DNA of 64,000 bases from Candidatus Gillettellia adelgis (GTDB taxonomy: Bacteria > Pseudomonadota > Gammaproteobacteria > Enterobacterales > Enterobacteriaceae), in NCBI GenBank assembly GCA_020541285.1, contig CP047043.1, forward strand, positions 1-64,000. The letters are read 5' to 3'. A model generated the notes under the pieces. The model saw only the letters and a program-made list of their open reading frames with translations. It did not search any database and was not told where the DNA came from. The position numbers were made by a program, and so were the translations under genes. Of this stretch, positions 61,716 to 64,000 are shown in pieces (the first letter of the stretch is position 1; the number at the start of each line of letters is the position of its first letter).

Positions 61716-62829
61716 TAGCAAGGAATATGGCTTAAAATTTATCGTGCTTAGTGCAACATTATAAAAAATTTTTACAAGAAGCAGTGTATGGATACAAACA
61801 GAAAAAATCAACAAGTATATTGTGCTCTTATAGCCTAATATTTATTAATAATTTAATACAATAATATTTTACCTAAAATTATTTTATATTAAAAGATATT
61901 ATTCTCCTATAAATAATTATGATAAAGTAGAACTTAAAGGTAATCTTAAAAAGATATTGGGAATTTTATTCTATTTTAATAATTCAGGTATGTTGATAGT
62001 ATAGCATAATAAGACTAATATATTAAGCAAGATTGATACTTCATAAGCAATAACTAAAAATAAATTTCGCTTGTTTTTTTAATTAATAGTCTACATATCT
62101 GCAATGCTTTTAAAGTATAATGCGTCTTTGTTTAGTGAAGACAACTTGTTCTACGTTACTTTATCTTTGTCTAAAGATAAACACTATAGATTGTATATCG
62201 GATAACATTTTAAAATCTCATGGTGTATTTATAGTGTATTTTGTTGTACTGCTATCTCTATACTACATATAGAGGTGTGTGTGTTTTAGGGAAGCGTGTT
62301 TTAAGGACATATATCATATAGAATAACTTTCCAGTTATTTGCGGTACTATATTTTGGAGTATATAAATTTCATAGGATACATTAAATGATTGAGAGTGAG
62401 TGCTCCGTGTATCACAGACTCAATAGGTTAATAAATTAAATTGTATTGTGCAGTATACTTTATGTGTTATATTTGGTACTACTGCTTGATTTCTTATCAA
62501 TGTGCATTAAATTATTTTGAATTTATGAACGAATATTGTTTTATTCAACTCATTTTTAGTTAATACTACTCAAATAGTATAGTTGGTAACCTTGAGAATT
62601 TAGATGTTGCAGTAATTCTCTTGGTATACTGATCACGATGATGTCTATTTTTAGTGCTGTGACGCTAGTCAGCTCAGTTTGTATTGCTGAATTTTTTCAA
62701 ATATATTTTGTGATTTGAATCAGTTATACACCGATTGGCACATAGATGTAGAATAACTACTGCCTGATTCTGCCTAAGGTGCCATAGTAATTTTTCTTTT
62801 GCTATGAACATAGGAAAATATAGTTCAGT

Positions 62830-63235
62830 AAGGTTAAGATTATTGCGTCTTATCAGTATAAGATGTCACTCCAAGAATGATTTTACGTGCATTGTAACAT
62901 TTATAAAGACGCAAAAGTTAAAACTTTGTGTACTAATTTCTCCAGTGTAATACTAATGCTTTAATGAAGCATAAAGGTTGTATAAATCTATCAAGATATC
63001 TTCGTACATCACCGGAAACTTATTTGGAAGGTAACGCTATTTTCAATAGCGTGTTTATATGTTATATAACACAGTATACTGCCATAAATCAATATGTTTT
63101 TGTTTCGCATACTGTATAACAGGATCGCAGGAAACGGGGCGTGTATCATGAAAAGAGAAAAATCAAGCCAGAAAATCAGGTAATTCAGCTCTACTGAGCG
63201 AGTGATTGTATTTGGTGTGACTATCATTCCATACC
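62830..63235 (-). pseudogene. fmt: Eroded fmt (methionyl-tRNA formyltransferase) relic
   Basis: Minus-strand pieces in the order of E. coli Fmt. VTPNTITRSVEL matches GTPDFAARHLDA. PVIQYAKQKHIDLWQYTVL matches PVKVLAEEKGLPVFQPVSL, in another frame. IDLY then ASL matches INVHGSLLP. VTMHV and, after a stop, LIL match the VTIMQMDVG to DMLYKL region. Stops and frameshifts occur throughout. The neighbouring def and trkA relics in the right order and strand strengthen the call. Confidence 0.5.
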
Positions 63236-63269
63236 AAATTTTGTGTACATGATACATTCGCCGTGAACA

Positions 63270-63310
63270 TCGATAACAATCAGGAAGAATAATATAAATA
63301 AATTTTAGCA
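63270..63310 (-). pseudogene. def: Possible N-terminal scrap of def (peptide deformylase)
   Basis: Minus-strand FIYIILPDCYR resembles the QVLHIPDERLR start of Def. It is only a dozen residues, and the call rests on its place just upstream of the fmt relic (def-fmt in E. coli). Confidence 0.3.
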
Positions 63311-64000
63311 TGTAAAATGTGGTAAGAGTCATTTTCAATCATAGCTTATTCACTGTAACTCGACACCCTGTTATGGCATAAATACATGCCATAACTTGCA
63401 CACACTATTGTTTATTAATAACATGTCTTTTCTGCCTTTTCTTTCGCAATTAAGATTGATGTTATAAAATAAGGAGTACATCGGTAATAAAAGAGAATAC
63501 AGTCAATATTGACGTCGATAATCATGTTCTTCACAGAGAACACTCTGGCTTAGTTATTTTAGCCTAAGCAAGCAGTTATTATGTAATCGAGATATTATTT
63601 AGCAGGATAAAGTATATTACCAGTAGATAATAAAAATAAACTTCTGCGTACTTTTGCTAGATGACATATAGGTTAGTGCATTTTGTATTTTTACTGAAAG
63701 TATTAGGTTAAGTGTGTATTTTAAAATATCGGTTTTCTCGAAACATTTATCCTTATAATTCTTCTCTTATAAGATCGTAAATCACAAAGTATTACCCTCA
63801 TATAATGCTAATTTGTTATTTAGTTTTAGAGAGAATAGCTGTATTGCATGTTGCATGTTAGACACAACTGATAGTTATTGTATTGAAAATTAAAAGCAAC
63901 TTATTTAATTAAGTGAGAATAAATTAGTTATCGCTATTTTAACGGGCTATAATAGCCAGTGTTTCTTCTGGGCACATAGACTGTCAATAATGAAATTAGC
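63311..64000. other. Right-hand end of the window
   Basis: About 690 bp of AT-rich DNA. dprA, the divergent neighbour of def in E. coli, was considered and not found. Confidence 0.5.

Noticed and set aside
63009-63338. 109-codon minus-strand open frame as a new gene
   Set aside because: It overlaps the Fmt-like segments, which continue in another frame; best read as an accidental open stretch in the def-fmt relic.

Overview
This window looks like chromosome from an insect endosymbiont of the Enterobacterales that is in an advanced stage of genome erosion. The intact proteins are close relatives of their Escherichia coli or Serratia counterparts and have nearly the same lengths. The DNA is very AT-rich by eye (roughly 30% G+C, not computed). 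Only about a quarter of the 64 kb is intact coding sequence; the rest is long AT-rich spacer. A Serratia symbiotica-like or Sodalis-like co-symbiont would fit, but the species cannot be fixed from this window.

Layout: nlpD (0-1 kb); a 356-bp perfect inverted-repeat pair enclosing 1.6 kb (3.5-5.9 kb); an oriC-like stretch followed by mnmG (6.4-8.6 kb); rpe, aroB and aroK on the minus strand (10.6-15.3 kb); ftsB-ispD-ispF (17.4-18.9 kb); a frameshifted mgtE (23.8-25.2 kb); nupC behind a 52-bp perfect palindrome (27.6-28.9 kb); tRNA-Ala, gltX, tRNA-Val and tRNA-Lys (30.2-32.3 kb); rpiA (33 kb); initiator tRNA (37.3 kb); zapA (38.4 kb); rplY (47.5 kb); tRNA-Pro (50.5 kb); recC (54.7-58.1 kb); metK (59.2-60.4 kb).

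Much of the spacer is not featureless. By translating it and comparing with gene orders I know from E. coli, I could recognise eroded relics in the expected order: rsmG after mnmG; dam, gph and trpS around rpe (old operon aroK-aroB-damX-dam-rpe-gph-trpS); ygfB-pepP-ubiH-ubiI beyond zapA; yejM between rplY and tRNA-Pro; and def-fmt-trkA upstream of metK. These relics are riddled with stops and frameshifts. They were matched from memory of the E. coli proteins, so their boundaries are approximate.

The surviving genes cover housekeeping: tRNA modification and charging (mnmG, gltX, tRNAs), translation (rplY), division (ftsB, zapA, nlpD), isoprenoid precursors (ispD, ispF), the shikimate pathway (aroK, aroB), pentose phosphate (rpe, rpiA), S-adenosylmethionine (metK), nucleoside uptake (nupC) and possibly recombination (recC). 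Points that stand out are the flippable inverted repeat next to the putative origin, loss of dam together with near absence of GATC sites at that origin, apparent loss of the local trpS and fmt, the loop-free 52-bp palindrome, and a possible slippage-rescued mgtE.
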